Source: Maylandia zebra (lineage: Eukaryota > Chordata > Actinopteri > Cichliformes > Cichlidae). Taken from it: a DNA stretch of 64,000 bases. The notes below the pieces were generated by a model that saw only the letters and a list, made by a program, of their open reading frames with translations, was not told the DNA's origin and ran no database searches. The DNA is taken from NCBI RefSeq assembly GCF_041146795.1, contig NC_135170.1, positions 19,896,033 to 19,960,032 on the forward strand, written 5' to 3'. Positions 17,801-28,250 of the stretch are shown piece by piece. A program made the translations under genes and the position numbers. Position 1 is the stretch's first letter. Each line of letters begins with the position of its first letter.

Positions 17801-20800
17801 CTGCACAGGTACGAGGGGCGGTGCTGCTGCAGGCACTCCAAAGCTGGTTCCTCTGGCCGTCGTCTGGTTGGATAAACTGAAAATCCCATTTAATAAATGC
17901 CAATAAGACCTCACAATGCTGTTCTTGGAAAGTATCGGATATTTATGCCAAAATAGCCTCAGATTAGTGCTTTACGAGACAGAATTGCAGAAACCTTGCT
18001 ACTTTGAGAATTTAAAATACAGGTTTCAAATAAACAGTGGACGGAAAAACATGAATAGATCACCTCTTGTGATCTGAAAAGCCCATCATGGCCAGATCCT
18101 GCAGGTTCTGTAGACTGTGGGTGACAGCTGGCTCAGCTGGTGGCACCACTGGACCTGAACAAGCTATGCTGCCAAACATACCAACACTTGTTGCTGGGGC
18201 CTGTGGAGGACAGGAGGAGGAAAGATAATTTACACACTGTTACACACTGACTACATATCTGCAGTTAGTTATCCTAGAGTACCTGCAAGGAACTCCACTG
18301 GTTGGAGATTTCATCCAGCTTTGGTTTTGATTGGCTGCTCTGAGAGGTAGGCGGGTCATTCAGTCCTGGGAGATGATGCAGGCATTTGTCATCATACAAG
18401 ACTTTTTTTTCTTTATCTCTCATAAGATACAACAAAAACATGACTCGTTAGATGGTTTTCTCATTTAGCGCTTCACTAAAACACAATAAAAGCACATTTC
18501 CAAAACTGTCAAACTGCTCCTTTAATTCAATGAGACACGTTGGGGATGCTCTACCAAGAGACAGTAGCTCATCATCCAGGAGAGAGAGTGCAGTGGAGGC
18601 CTTGCTGGCAGGGGGATGACTCGGGCTGCTGCCCTGACTGCCAGCGAGGCGTTTGGGGGGAGGAGGCAGGACGGGGATGGGGATCACTGTGAGATCAGCA
18701 GCGACAGGATGTGAGGGCTGGGGTGGTGGAGCAGCAGGCTGTGGAGGGCTCGGAACATCAAGGCCGGCGAGGTCGATCAGTGTATCTGTGGTTTCTGCTG
18801 AGCGACACAGACATGAAAAGAGAATGCAGCAGATGTATTAGATACAAAAGGGCAATCAAGTTTTTAGCAAAAAACCCCCCCAAAAAAACCCCCAAAAAAA
18901 CTGACCGCTCTCGCTGTGACCAGCTGTCGATAGAGATTCTTCACTGTCGCCGTTGATTGGTTGCCCCTCAACAATCTTCTTATAGGCGTTGATGACTCTG
19001 GAGAGGTCATCGCTGGCCTGGAGGATGTCACCTGAGGAGTCGAAGGTCAGTGGTTATAGATTTTACGCACAAAAAGTGAAGACAGGGCTCGCTCAGTCAA
19101 ACCAAGACCAATGTGACAAACCTAAACTGGTGTCATTGTCCTCCGTCTCAGTGGCCATTTTGAAAGCAGCTCGTCTCAGCTTGTCACAGCGCTCGTAGAG
19201 CTCCTGAGAGGTGACACAAAGGACGTGCTGTACGGTTAGCGTGCAGATGTGACACCAGCTGCTGTGTACTGCTGCTGTTAGAAACTTGGCAGACATTAAA
19301 GAATTTGAAAATATCAAATGAAAACATCAGGTTCAAACTATATTTGTTAAAAAACGCGGTGCATTCAACCCACAATGAAATGATAAAACAAATTACTGGA
19401 GTGCAAAATATGAATTACTTTATCTGTGCCTTTAAATACTGAATTGAAAATATCTGTTCCAACTTTTTCCATTTTCTGATTGTTGAGTAAAGAATAAAGA
19501 AGATGATCCTGTTGAATTGTATGTGTGCTTTTTTCCCCTGCAGGGACCAACCAGCAATTTCCACACAAAGTGCCAAAAACTGCAGTTCCTTAAATGGCCA
19601 CTTGAGGCTGGTTCCAAATATGAGGTTAAAATTTCAAATTTTTCAGTAGAAAAAAAACGTGCATGGGTCCTGTAGGTCATTTTCCCCCTTCACAACAACT
19701 TTAGACGTTGTTGTACATGTGCTGCTGTGCTTGGGGTCATTGTTCTACTGCATGACCCAATTTAAGCCAAGCTTCAGCTGTCAGACGGATGGCCTCCCAA
19801 CTGTGTCCAGAATACTTCGGTAAACAGAAAGGTTCATGGGCAAAATGACTGCAAGGTGCCTTGTGGCTGCAAAACAAGCCCGAATCATCACCCATCCACC
19901 ATCATTTGAATGACAGGTGGGTCATCAACACAGCAGGCTTTAGTTGTTAGCTCCTTGCTGAGCTAAATCACATGACTGAACTGGAAGTGTCTGCTGTGTT
20001 TATGGTGTTTGTGCGTTTTTGAGCATTTTAATTCAGTATAGCATTGCATAGCTATCCATTCGGTTAAATGTACTCATACAGTCCAACAAGAATGTGCTTC
20101 CATTTTTTAAATGAAGATATTATTTCATTTGCAATAATTAGCACGTGACTGTGTCTGTGCGATTCATCTCGCAGTCTATCGATGTAGTTTCCGAACAAAC
20201 CTAGCTAGCTGATAACTCAAAGCTGCACCATCTTGTCCAGTTATGGCCACTTTTGGTGACTAAAATCAATCTCAAAAAGGCAGCTCACAAGCCAGTGGGT
20301 TACATCGCAGTGGTCACCTCCATCTGTTATATACAGTCTATGGCATGGACGCACACCTTAATAATCTCCTTGTCTGAGTCAGTGGAACTGTCTTTATTGT
20401 AGTGGGACAGCATCTCGGTCAGTAGCTTGACGTTGATGTTCACCTCCTCCAGTGTGTGAATTCGCTTTGTAACCTTCTGCACCCGTGCCTCATCCTGGCA
20501 AAATATAAAACCCAATAAAGGGTTTTACATCAGAAAAATAGTGCAAAGTGCATTTGAAAAAGAACTCAATGGCTGCGGTAAATAGTCTCATTCACAAGGG
20601 TCTGACATGTCTCACCTCTTTCACCATGTTTTTGATTAATCTGTTGGCTTCCTGAAGATCTTCTGGGTTTTTACTCCGGAGAAGCTCAGCAAGCAGCTAC
20701 ACAGACACAGACATCAGTCTGCTTGTTGTAATAATATAAGTATACGGAGTATATTTACACTAAAACAAATGATTTCAATAGGATGAGGCAATCTCTCACC

Positions 20801-23530
20801 TTGCCCATGTCCTCATTGTCAAACACAGGATGTTTAGGTCGCGTTGGAGGAGAAGGGATCAGAGTCCTATCCAGCGGTAACTCTGGGTCATGTGCCACAA
20901 GGCCTGTCAAAGAGAGCAAGGACAGGACTGAGGAAGATGTGTCTTTATATCCTTTATGCTAATCTGACTGATCCACATCCACACATACCCTGTCTCTTCA
21001 GCGTCTGGTAGGCTTCACCGATCTTGGTTTCACTGGGAAAAGCGACGGTCCAGCTGTACAGCATTTCAACAATCTTCAATTTCACCTTCTCAGGTGCACT
21101 GTCGCCCATGTACTGGAAATACAAAGCAATGACTCATTAGCCACTCAGCACGTGTTTTATCAGCACGAAACCTACCTGAAGACGACCCACCTTTGGAGAA
21201 ACAACTTTAATCAGCTCATTCAAAAATCTATATTTTCCGACTTCATTGTGAAACCGTCTGCCGCAGTTCTTCATACACGCCTCCAGCACCTGCCCACACG
21301 ACATTTATGTGAATGGTTGGTTTAGCAGTTCGTAAAAAATGTGCTTGCTGACGGTTCTGTGCAGCATTTCTTACTGTCAGAGCTTGAAGTGCTTCCCATT
21401 CTTGTGGAGAGTGGATTTTGTGTACGAGCAGCGTTACGGCTATCTGGGGACTGCAAAAAAAAAAAAGAGAGACCGGAAAGAAAAAATAAATCCATAAATA
21501 TATTCCTGTGCTAGTTGAAAAAAATAAAAATGCATTAGACGTTACCCTTCCAGTTCCTTGTTGATCTGATCACAGAAGCCAATGATGTACTCCCAATCCT
21601 CTTGCCGGTTTGTTGGATGGGTGGCTTTATCTGTAAGAGAAAGACCATTGCACCAACTAAACATATGCCTTTAAGTAGCATCTTCTTCAGTGAATCTGAT
21701 GGGTTCCTTCCTGTGAAAAGGGAGTTTTTCCTTCCCACTGTCACCATGTGCCTGCTCAAAGGGGATTGCCTGATTGTTGGGGTTTTCTTTGTATTATTGT
21801 ACGCCTGGAGGCCACTGTAGTTGTGATTTTGCGTTATATTAATAAAACAGAAATTGGATCAGAAAACTGCATATAACATAAAGCTTGACATTTACTCACT
21901 CCAAGTAAAAAATCCTGCTTACAAAGTCAGAACAAGCAGGCTAAAAAGGAGTTCTGCATTAATTATCCTCTCTGACCAATATTTCTAAAGAATCTGATAT
22001 TATCGGACTGTTGATAGTGGGCATCAGTGATGTATTATTATTAAGACTAATCAGCTGAATACTTTGTATACACAGAGTTTAGTCTGACCCATTGTGATGA
22101 TGAGGGAAAAAATACAAGCTCTGAACCAAAAAAAACAAAACAAATAATAACATAAAACAAAAAAAAATCAACATAAATATCAGGATTTGTTATTGGCCAA
22201 AATGTTCATTTAAACATCAGTATCAACACAGAATTCACAACCACTGCGTCCCTAGTTTTATATTTGATGTATTTAATATTAATCTGTTTTTATTTGGTAA
22301 TATGCGAGACACATAAACACAACACTTGAAGTCAACAGACTCACAGACATCCCACAAGCATCTACACCATCGCCTCCTTATTCTTTCTCTACAACCAAGT
22401 TTTTAAAGACTGAAACTAAAAACACAGACCTGTACATAAACAGCCCCAAACACTCCCCTCCTGGTCATGCGTCTATAAATAACTACTTGCGCCACACACC
22501 TGTTTGCCCTTGTTATCCTGCCCCACCCCACCCTTAACCAGTCTAAAGGTATCTGGCATCAATCCACAGTGAAAGCCTCCCCCAGTCCAAGCCTGAGGCC
22601 TTGCTCACTGCTTCATTATCAATAAATATTTATCATTCACATTTGGGGTTGGGGGTCCTTAAGTTTCTGTGGCTAATTACTAAGAGAAATCTGAAATGTG
22701 ATAAGCTTTGAGGGCTCAAACCCCTTGCTTCCTTCTCTGCAATGTTTACTCTGCAGATTGTCAAAAGACGTGGCTGATCCTTTTAGTTTTTTAGTTTATT
22801 CAGTCCTTTATCCACCACCTCAGATTTCCAGTCATCCACATACAGCACACACTGACTCAACCCTGTCTTGGGTAAACAAACTTATTGAGTAACCTGGGTT
22901 ACCTGGTTTAATCTTCACAATACATTCTATTTAAATGTTTGCAGAATCCAAATCTCAAAAGCCAAAAAAAACAAAACAAAACAATATTTCTTAGATATAT
23001 ATACACACACACATGTATGTATATACATTAACTATATACACACATGTGAGTCCCGTGTGCTGACCCCGACAATGCAGTGACTGTTACAACTCCTCCCCTG
23101 TGTAATAACAGATGCATTGTCCACAGTTTCCAGTGTTGTGCATTCATCTCCCACACCCATCTGTTTCTGCCATGAAAGCTGCGCTCAAGCTGTACAGCGA
23201 GGGGTAACTATCCGCGGAGCTCCGCGCCTCTGCACAATCACTGCACGCACTGATCTGTCACTGGCAAAGACTTGTGTTTATTACAGCTCTCCACCCATTC
23301 AGCTAAACATGCAGACAGTGATTGGACTGGGCTGGCAGCCTGGATCTCTGCTCAAACTGCAGGAAAGACGCTTTCGGCGAGGCGCTGACAGCTTCTGCAC
23401 ACGCTGATTTTCTCCTCCATCACAGCGGAGCAACACGTCTAGCTAATCAGCCATGCTATTTAATTAATAAAAATGGGATTAATAACTCACTGAGCCAAGA
23501 TTCAAGCGACTCCCCTTCCTGGTACGCCAT
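14811..23530 (-). CDS. gga3: GGA3, Golgi-localised gamma-ear Arf-binding clathrin adaptor, 17 coding exons
   Basis: A monomeric adaptor at the trans-Golgi that sorts DxxLL cargo such as mannose-6-phosphate receptors. Exons: 23491-23530, 21546-21630, 21375-21450, 21191-21289, 20989-21112, 20800-20903, 20616-20696, 20357-20494, 19122-19203, 18906-19031, 18555-18794 (or 18797), 18283-18365, 18064-18200, 17590-17876, 17337-17506, 15476-15586, 14811-14921. The phases join to about 697 residues (human 723). Order: VHS domain about 1-150 (ESLESWL, DWEYIIGFCDQINKELEG), GAT about 170-300 (NPEDLQEANRLIKNMVKE, TETEDNDTSLGD), proline-rich hinge, gamma-ear about 575-697 (PPGRPDVLVMVVSML, LQPPSGTELAPFNP, ending MWGHL). 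The hinge has an internal DDELL motif near residue 393, like the autoinhibitory DxxLL of GGA1 and GGA3. It could be mistaken for GGA1; synteny favours gga3. Confidence 0.96.
14996..15419. mobile_element. Tc1-like MITE in last gga3 intron
   Basis: Flanked by TA (14994-14995 and 15420-15421), with inverted ends TTTGGACAAAAGTGTTGG and, from the other side, TGTGGACAAAAGTGTTGG. At 424 bp with no transposase frame, it looks like an internally deleted Tc1/mariner family copy. Confidence 0.8.
15880..16320 (-). mobile_element. Possible LINE relic in gga3 intron 15
   Basis: Degenerate sequence resembling the antisense of a fish non-LTR retrotransposon coding region, with broken frames on both strands. 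Recognition is by general pattern only, and the borders are approximate. Confidence 0.3.
16329..16640 (+). mobile_element. tRNA-derived SINE in gga3 intron 15
   Basis: The head has RNA polymerase III box A (TGGCTCAGGGG, near 16338) and box B (GGTTCGATCCC, 16382-16392). It is followed by a conserved body and a 3' tail AAAGCGCTATATAAATCCAATCC ending in (ATT)n, the LINE-like tail seen in many fish SINEs. It is opposite in orientation to gga3. Confidence 0.85.
19545..20345. repeat. Composite interspersed repeats in gga3 intron 8
   Basis: The segment near 19580-19625 matches another at 62629-62665 (GCAGTTCCT, then AATG, CCACTTGAGGC). The part at about 19720-19930 resembles antisense Tc1-like transposase DNA. 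The part ending near 20342 has a TATACAGTCTATG tail common in fish repeats. Borders and families are uncertain. Confidence 0.45.
21683..21850 (+). repeat. Interspersed repeat, likely LINE 3' end (gga3 intron 1)
   Basis: A segment with GGAGTTTTTCCTTCCCACTG and an AATAAAA tail. It is the reverse-orientation relative of the repeat at 26084-26310, which carries the complementary CAGTGGGAAGGGAAAACTCC. The shared block shows they are one family. Confidence 0.6.
21860..23480 (-). other. Rest of gga3 intron 1, no feature seen
   Basis: AT-rich intronic sequence with simple A/T tracts and a short TATATACACACACAC stretch near 23000. No exon or recognised transposon. Confidence 0.5.
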
Positions 23531-23763
23531 AGCACTACAAACATCGCGTGATGTCACCGGCGTGTGCGCGAGAGTCCGAAGAAAAAAAATATTGTCGGAA
23601 TTAATTTCACAAAAAGACAAAATCTAATTTTAAAATATATAGTTCTTCAATTTTGGCACTAAAAATGTAAAATGAGAATTTTCAGAAAGGAGCTTTTTTT
23701 TTATTCCAAAGGCACCTGCGAGACTACTAACCCGGGGTCCTAACAGACGCTCACACTTTCAAG
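23531..23763. promoter_or_regulatory. Compact divergent gga3/mrps7 promoter
   Basis: Only 233 bp separate the two start codons, so both promoters and 5' UTRs overlap here. It holds a CRE-like TGATGTCA within the palindrome-like GTGATGTCAC at 23548-23557, in a CpG-rich patch, beside the gga3 start. As I recall, this head-to-head pair also exists in human. Confidence 0.75.
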
Positions 23764-26681
23764 ATGGCTGCTTCCATCTCAGGATTATTAAAACCTTGGA
23801 CGCCGAGGTAAAAGAAAAACAACCCTTTTACTAACACGCACACATTAGCAGGCGGTTTCGAGTTGTACGTTATTTATACATTAATATAATTTGAGTGACT
23901 ACAAATTAAACTAACTAGCTGTGGTATTACATTTAAACCAGTCCCCCAAAGAGGTGAAGGGTGTAATGTTTAGCACATTTTATTTTTATTAAGACAGAAT
24001 TGACAGTTTTCTTCTTTATCAACAGATTATCTTATCGTTTTGAAAATAATGATAAATGGATCCCACATGTAATTAATATCTGCATGTTTTCACTTATTAT
24101 TTTATATTATTTATAAAACAAATCAGCAAATATACGTCGGCCGGTTGTTTTTAGGTACACCTGTTCAGCTGCTCGTTAACAAAATATCTATTCAGCCATG
24201 GCACCAACTGAGTTCATTTAGACATGGTCAAGACGACCGGCTCAAGTTCAAACTGACCATCAGAATGAGGAAGAGAGGTGAAGCAGATGAGCTCCAGCTG
24301 CAGAAGTCCACACCGGCTGCCATCTCTGTCAGCTAAGAACAGGAAAATTAGGCTACAATTTACACAGACTCAACAAAATTCGATAAAAAGATTGGAAATA
24401 CGTTACCTGGTGTAATGAGTCTTGATTTCTGCTGCGACGTTTGGATGGTGGGGTCAGCATTGGTGTAGTGGATATTTTTCCTTGAGTACCTTAGCACCAA
24501 CTTTCATTTAAACACCACAGCCTACCTGAGTGTTTTTGCTGATCACGTCTCTTTATGACCAGAGTTAATCATCTTCGGTTTGCTGCTTCCTGAATGCTCC
24601 AAGTCACAAAGCTCACATGATCTCAAACTTGCCACAGTCACCAGATCTCATCTCCAATAAACCATCGTTAGTTTGTGATAGAACAAGAGATTCACATAAT
24701 GGATGTGTGACAAATCTGCAGCAACTGTGTGTGCTGTCATGCCAATATGGACCCAAATCTCTGAGGAATGTTTCCAGCACCTTTTTGACTTTATGCTAAA
24801 ATAATTGAAAATTAATGCAAAAGGCAACCCAGTACTAGCAAGGTGTGTCAAATGAAGTGGGTAGTGACTGTGGACATCTTTTAGAGTATCTTGCTTTGTT
24901 TGACCAGCAGCCTGTAATCCAGATATTTAGTTCACAGCTATATAATTCTGGGAAGAAGCTGAGAGTGCCTAAATTTAAAGAAAAAGAAAGAAGAAGAAAT
25001 ACTAGAATATCTGGTGATTGACTGACAAATAATGAAGAAATTCCTGATTCACAGAGACATTTCTGATGTGTATTGACAGTCTGTTATTGGATTTATTTAG
25101 TGGTGCTGTTTACTGTGTACTTGGGTTTTAGCCTTGTGCTTTACAGTAGGGTTTTCAAGGATACGTGACCATAGGAAAGTGAAAAATATTTGAACAGTTT
25201 TAATGTGATAGATTACTTGTAAATGGTCCAATTGATTAACTCTGAGTTATAATTGGTGATGACCTCAATCATAACCATTTGCTTTAGCGAAACGAAAAAA
25301 GTTGTTTTTTTTTTTTTGATAGATTAGGATTAGTTTAATTTTTTTTTCTTCAGCTGACAGTGAGACACTGTCAGCAGACACAAACTACCCAGTAACTTTG
25401 TGAAACTCAGTTCTGTCATTTGTTTGCAGAGTGTTCCTGGTGAGATGGAGCAGATACAACCCTTATTATCTAGAACCTGAAGTCAGCAAGGAGGCCTACA
25501 GCCGACCAGCGACGGAGCTGAGTGCAGAGGAGAAGGAACAGCGCGAGCTCAAGACCCTCAGGCCCATCAAGGCAGCCACCAGCGGAGTCTCAAGCTCTGT
25601 TTTTGATGACCCAGTCATCAGGTAGACTCACATCTCAGCTCACAACAACAGGAAAGATGTGTGCATAGGAATGTTCATGTCAGGTGATGATTTTTGTCTT
25701 TGTTTTTCAGTAAATTCATCAACATGATGATGGAACATGGAAACAAGGTTTTGGCTAGAGAGATAATGACACAGGTAAAAAAAAAACATGTTAATAATAA
25801 ATAGAGGTGTCAACAGCAGTCTAAATAAACGGTAAATAGATAACTACTGCTTGTCTTGTGTTTAGACGCTGGAGAACATAAAGAAGAAGCAGGTGGAGAA
25901 GTATCACAAAGCTTCTGAGGGGGAGAGGGAAGCGATCGAGTGTAACCCCTACACCATCTTTCACCAGGCTCTGGAGAACTGCAAGCCTGTGGTTGGGCTA
26001 GCCAGCATACAGAAAGGTGGAAAATACTACCAGGTCAGTAATGAGACACACCACTGCCTGCACAGAAAACACAGAAAAATAAGATTCAATTCAGTTTTAT
26101 TTATATAGAGCCAAGTCACAAGTTGCCTCAAGGCAACATAAAGACTCTACAATAATATAGAGAGAAGCCCAACAGTCACATGACCCTTCTGAGAAAGTAT
26201 TTGGTGACAGTGGGAAGGGAAAACTCCCCTTTAACGGGAAGAAATCTCCAGCTGAATTGGCACCGGGGAGGGGCATCTATCTGCCATAACTGATGAGAGG
26301 GAGACAGGACAAATGATGCTTTTCGACAGCTTCCACACTTTAAAAATGGGACACACAGTTTGTCTTTGTGGTTTGGTTTTTAGACACATCTGCTGATCTT
26401 ATATCTGCGAAGCATAAAGGCAAGTAATTGCATTACTCTTGGCCTCTGACCCCACCCAGGTGCCCATTCCACTCCCGGACAACAGGCGGCGCTTCCTCGC
26501 CATGAAGTGGATGATCACAGAGTGCCGGGACAACAAACACAGACGCACGCACATGTATGAAAAACTCTCCCAGGAGCTGCTGGCGGCCTTTGGCAAAGAG
26601 GGCAACGTGATGAAGAAGAAGTACGAGCTGCACAAGATGGCTGAAGCCAACAGAGCCTATGCTCACTACCGCTGGTGGTAG
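23764..26681 (+). CDS. mrps7: Mitochondrial small ribosomal subunit protein uS7m, 5 coding exons
   Basis: uS7m binds the 3' domain of 12S rRNA in the head of the mitochondrial 28S subunit. Exons: 23764-23807, 25430-25621, 25711-25774, 25866-26033, 26460-26681, joining in phase to about 229 residues (human 242). The first 15 residues ([15 protein letters not shown]) look like a mitochondrial presequence: no acidic residue, with K and R. The core shows [52 protein letters not shown] and the ending [14 protein letters not shown], all diagnostic. It has a good start context (AAG before ATGG). It is divergent from gga3 and convergent with mif4gd. Confidence 0.97.
24150..24870 (+). mobile_element. 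Decayed Tc1-like transposon in mrps7 intron 1
   Basis: The left end TAGGTACACCTGTTCAGCTG and a right part with GAGGAATGTTTCCAGCACC and AGCAAGGTGTGTCAAAT correspond to a widespread fish Tc1-like family. Between them are fragments of the transposase region in order (GTCAAGACGACC, GATTTCTGCTGCGACGTT, CCACAGTCACCAGATCTCA), with internal deletions and no open frame. Confidence 0.75.
26084..26310 (-). repeat. Interspersed repeat in mrps7 intron 4
   Basis: TTCAATTCAGTTTTATTTATATAG start, then a block shared, inverted, with 21683-21850. It is a common fish repeat, probably a non-LTR 3' end in antisense. Confidence 0.6.
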
Positions 26682-26899
26682 AAACGGCGTCGACTGAAAT
26701 CTGATGACTAACAGACTGGAATGAAGTCAGGTCAGCCGCACAGAGCCGCAGCAGCTCAAAGTGCTGAGACATAAAAATCATTTGGACTGTAAAATGCTGT
26801 CAGAGGGATGAAGCGTGTATAAAGAAGAACTGAACATGGCTTACTGTCACTGTTGTATTAAGGAAGCTGTACTGTGTACAAGTGTGTTGTATTTGCAAT

Positions 26900-26905
26900 A
26901 ATAAA
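26900..26905 (+). other. mrps7 poly(A) signal
   Basis: AATAAA about 220 bp after the stop codon; the first canonical signal. Confidence 0.75.
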
Positions 26906-26930
26906 TGCAAATAATACAAACTTACAAAGA

Positions 26931-26936
26931 TTTATT
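26931..26936 (-). other. Probable mif4gd poly(A) signal
   Basis: On the minus strand this reads AATAAA, 1.3 kb after the mif4gd stop and only 25 bp from the opposing mrps7 signal. Inferred by position. Confidence 0.5.
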
Positions 26937-26939
26937 AGA

Positions 26940-28250
26940 ACAAACTTTCATTTAATGCACAACCCAATCATAAAAAAGAAAAAATGGAACGTGTAGTAAA
27001 AAATAGATTCATGTTACAGTCAGGTCTGTGGAGTCATTTAGGGATTTGGTTAAGTCCTTCTTTGACTCATTGCAGTTTAACACACAAATGCATTTTTTTC
27101 TTGGTTTTGTTCATTTGACCCAAGAATCTGCAAGAAAAAAAAACCTGCAACGGCTGAAATTTAAATCTCCCTACACTAACAAAGAAAATGATTTCAGGAG
27201 ACAAAATACTTCAGTGCATCTATGAGCGGCTTTTAAGTAACTTCTTTGTTTTTATCATTGTCAGACTGCCTTAAAGTCAAATTTCAACATACATTCTACA
27301 GATCGTGGTTACGAAAACAACCACATTTGAAAGATGTAATATTTTAACAGCACGGCACCTGTGCCTGAGCAAACTCCTGAAAGCCATGGTGGACTATCAA
27401 ACGTAGTGTTGCTGGTGTAAAGAGAAGTTAAATCGTTTTGAAAAAACACTTTTTATGAGCTTTGCAATCATAACTGACCTGCAAAAGGAGCTCCGATAAA
27501 GGAGAAGAAAACAGATCCCTCTGCCTCTTAAGGTAAAAATAAACATGTCAGTCTTTATGGAGTTGTTGGTACCATGTGATGGTATTCAAGTTATATCGGC
27601 ACAGCTTGTTTAACAAATATTTTATATCAAGGAATCTGATGTTTCTGCAGAAAAGTGGTTTAACCAATCACTGCTGTTAGAAACAAAAAAATAAAATAAA
27701 TCCCTGAATTGAGACTCTGCCAAACTGATCGCTAACAGGATTTTACAGGACAAAGTAAGCAGAAACTCTTCCCATCGCAATTTAAAACCTTTTCAAAATT
27801 TTAAGTTTACACTAAAATATCAAAATAATTAAATCAGGTTTTATCTGACTGGAATGTTATTTGGATTTGGTAAACTAAGGTTGCCATATTCTCTCAAAAC
27901 AGGAATGCTAGAATGATTAAAAATGTAAAAAACAAAACAAAAAGTTGCCTCAGCTCCTCTGGCTGCATCAAACCTGAACACAAACGTCTTTGAAACAAAG
28001 TGAACCTGAATGTGGTCAAACCTCGTTAACTCAACTTCAGCTCCGCGTGACCTATTGCACATTCCACAGCACGCGTCAGGAACATTGTATTAGTCTTTTT
28101 AGAGAAATCACCATCTTCTCAAACTCCTCCTCAGATTGCTTGGAGGATATTGCTATCTATCCTCAAAAAGCTGGTTTTGTAATCAGTGGCGCTTGAGTAG
28201 TGTCCAAGGTGCTTGAAGGCTCTAGTGCTCAGCGCCCTGCTCCTTGAGTC
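26940..28250 (-). other. mif4gd 3' UTR / intergenic stretch
   Basis: No coding exon or recognisable transposon. Probably mostly mif4gd 3' UTR. Confidence 0.45.
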
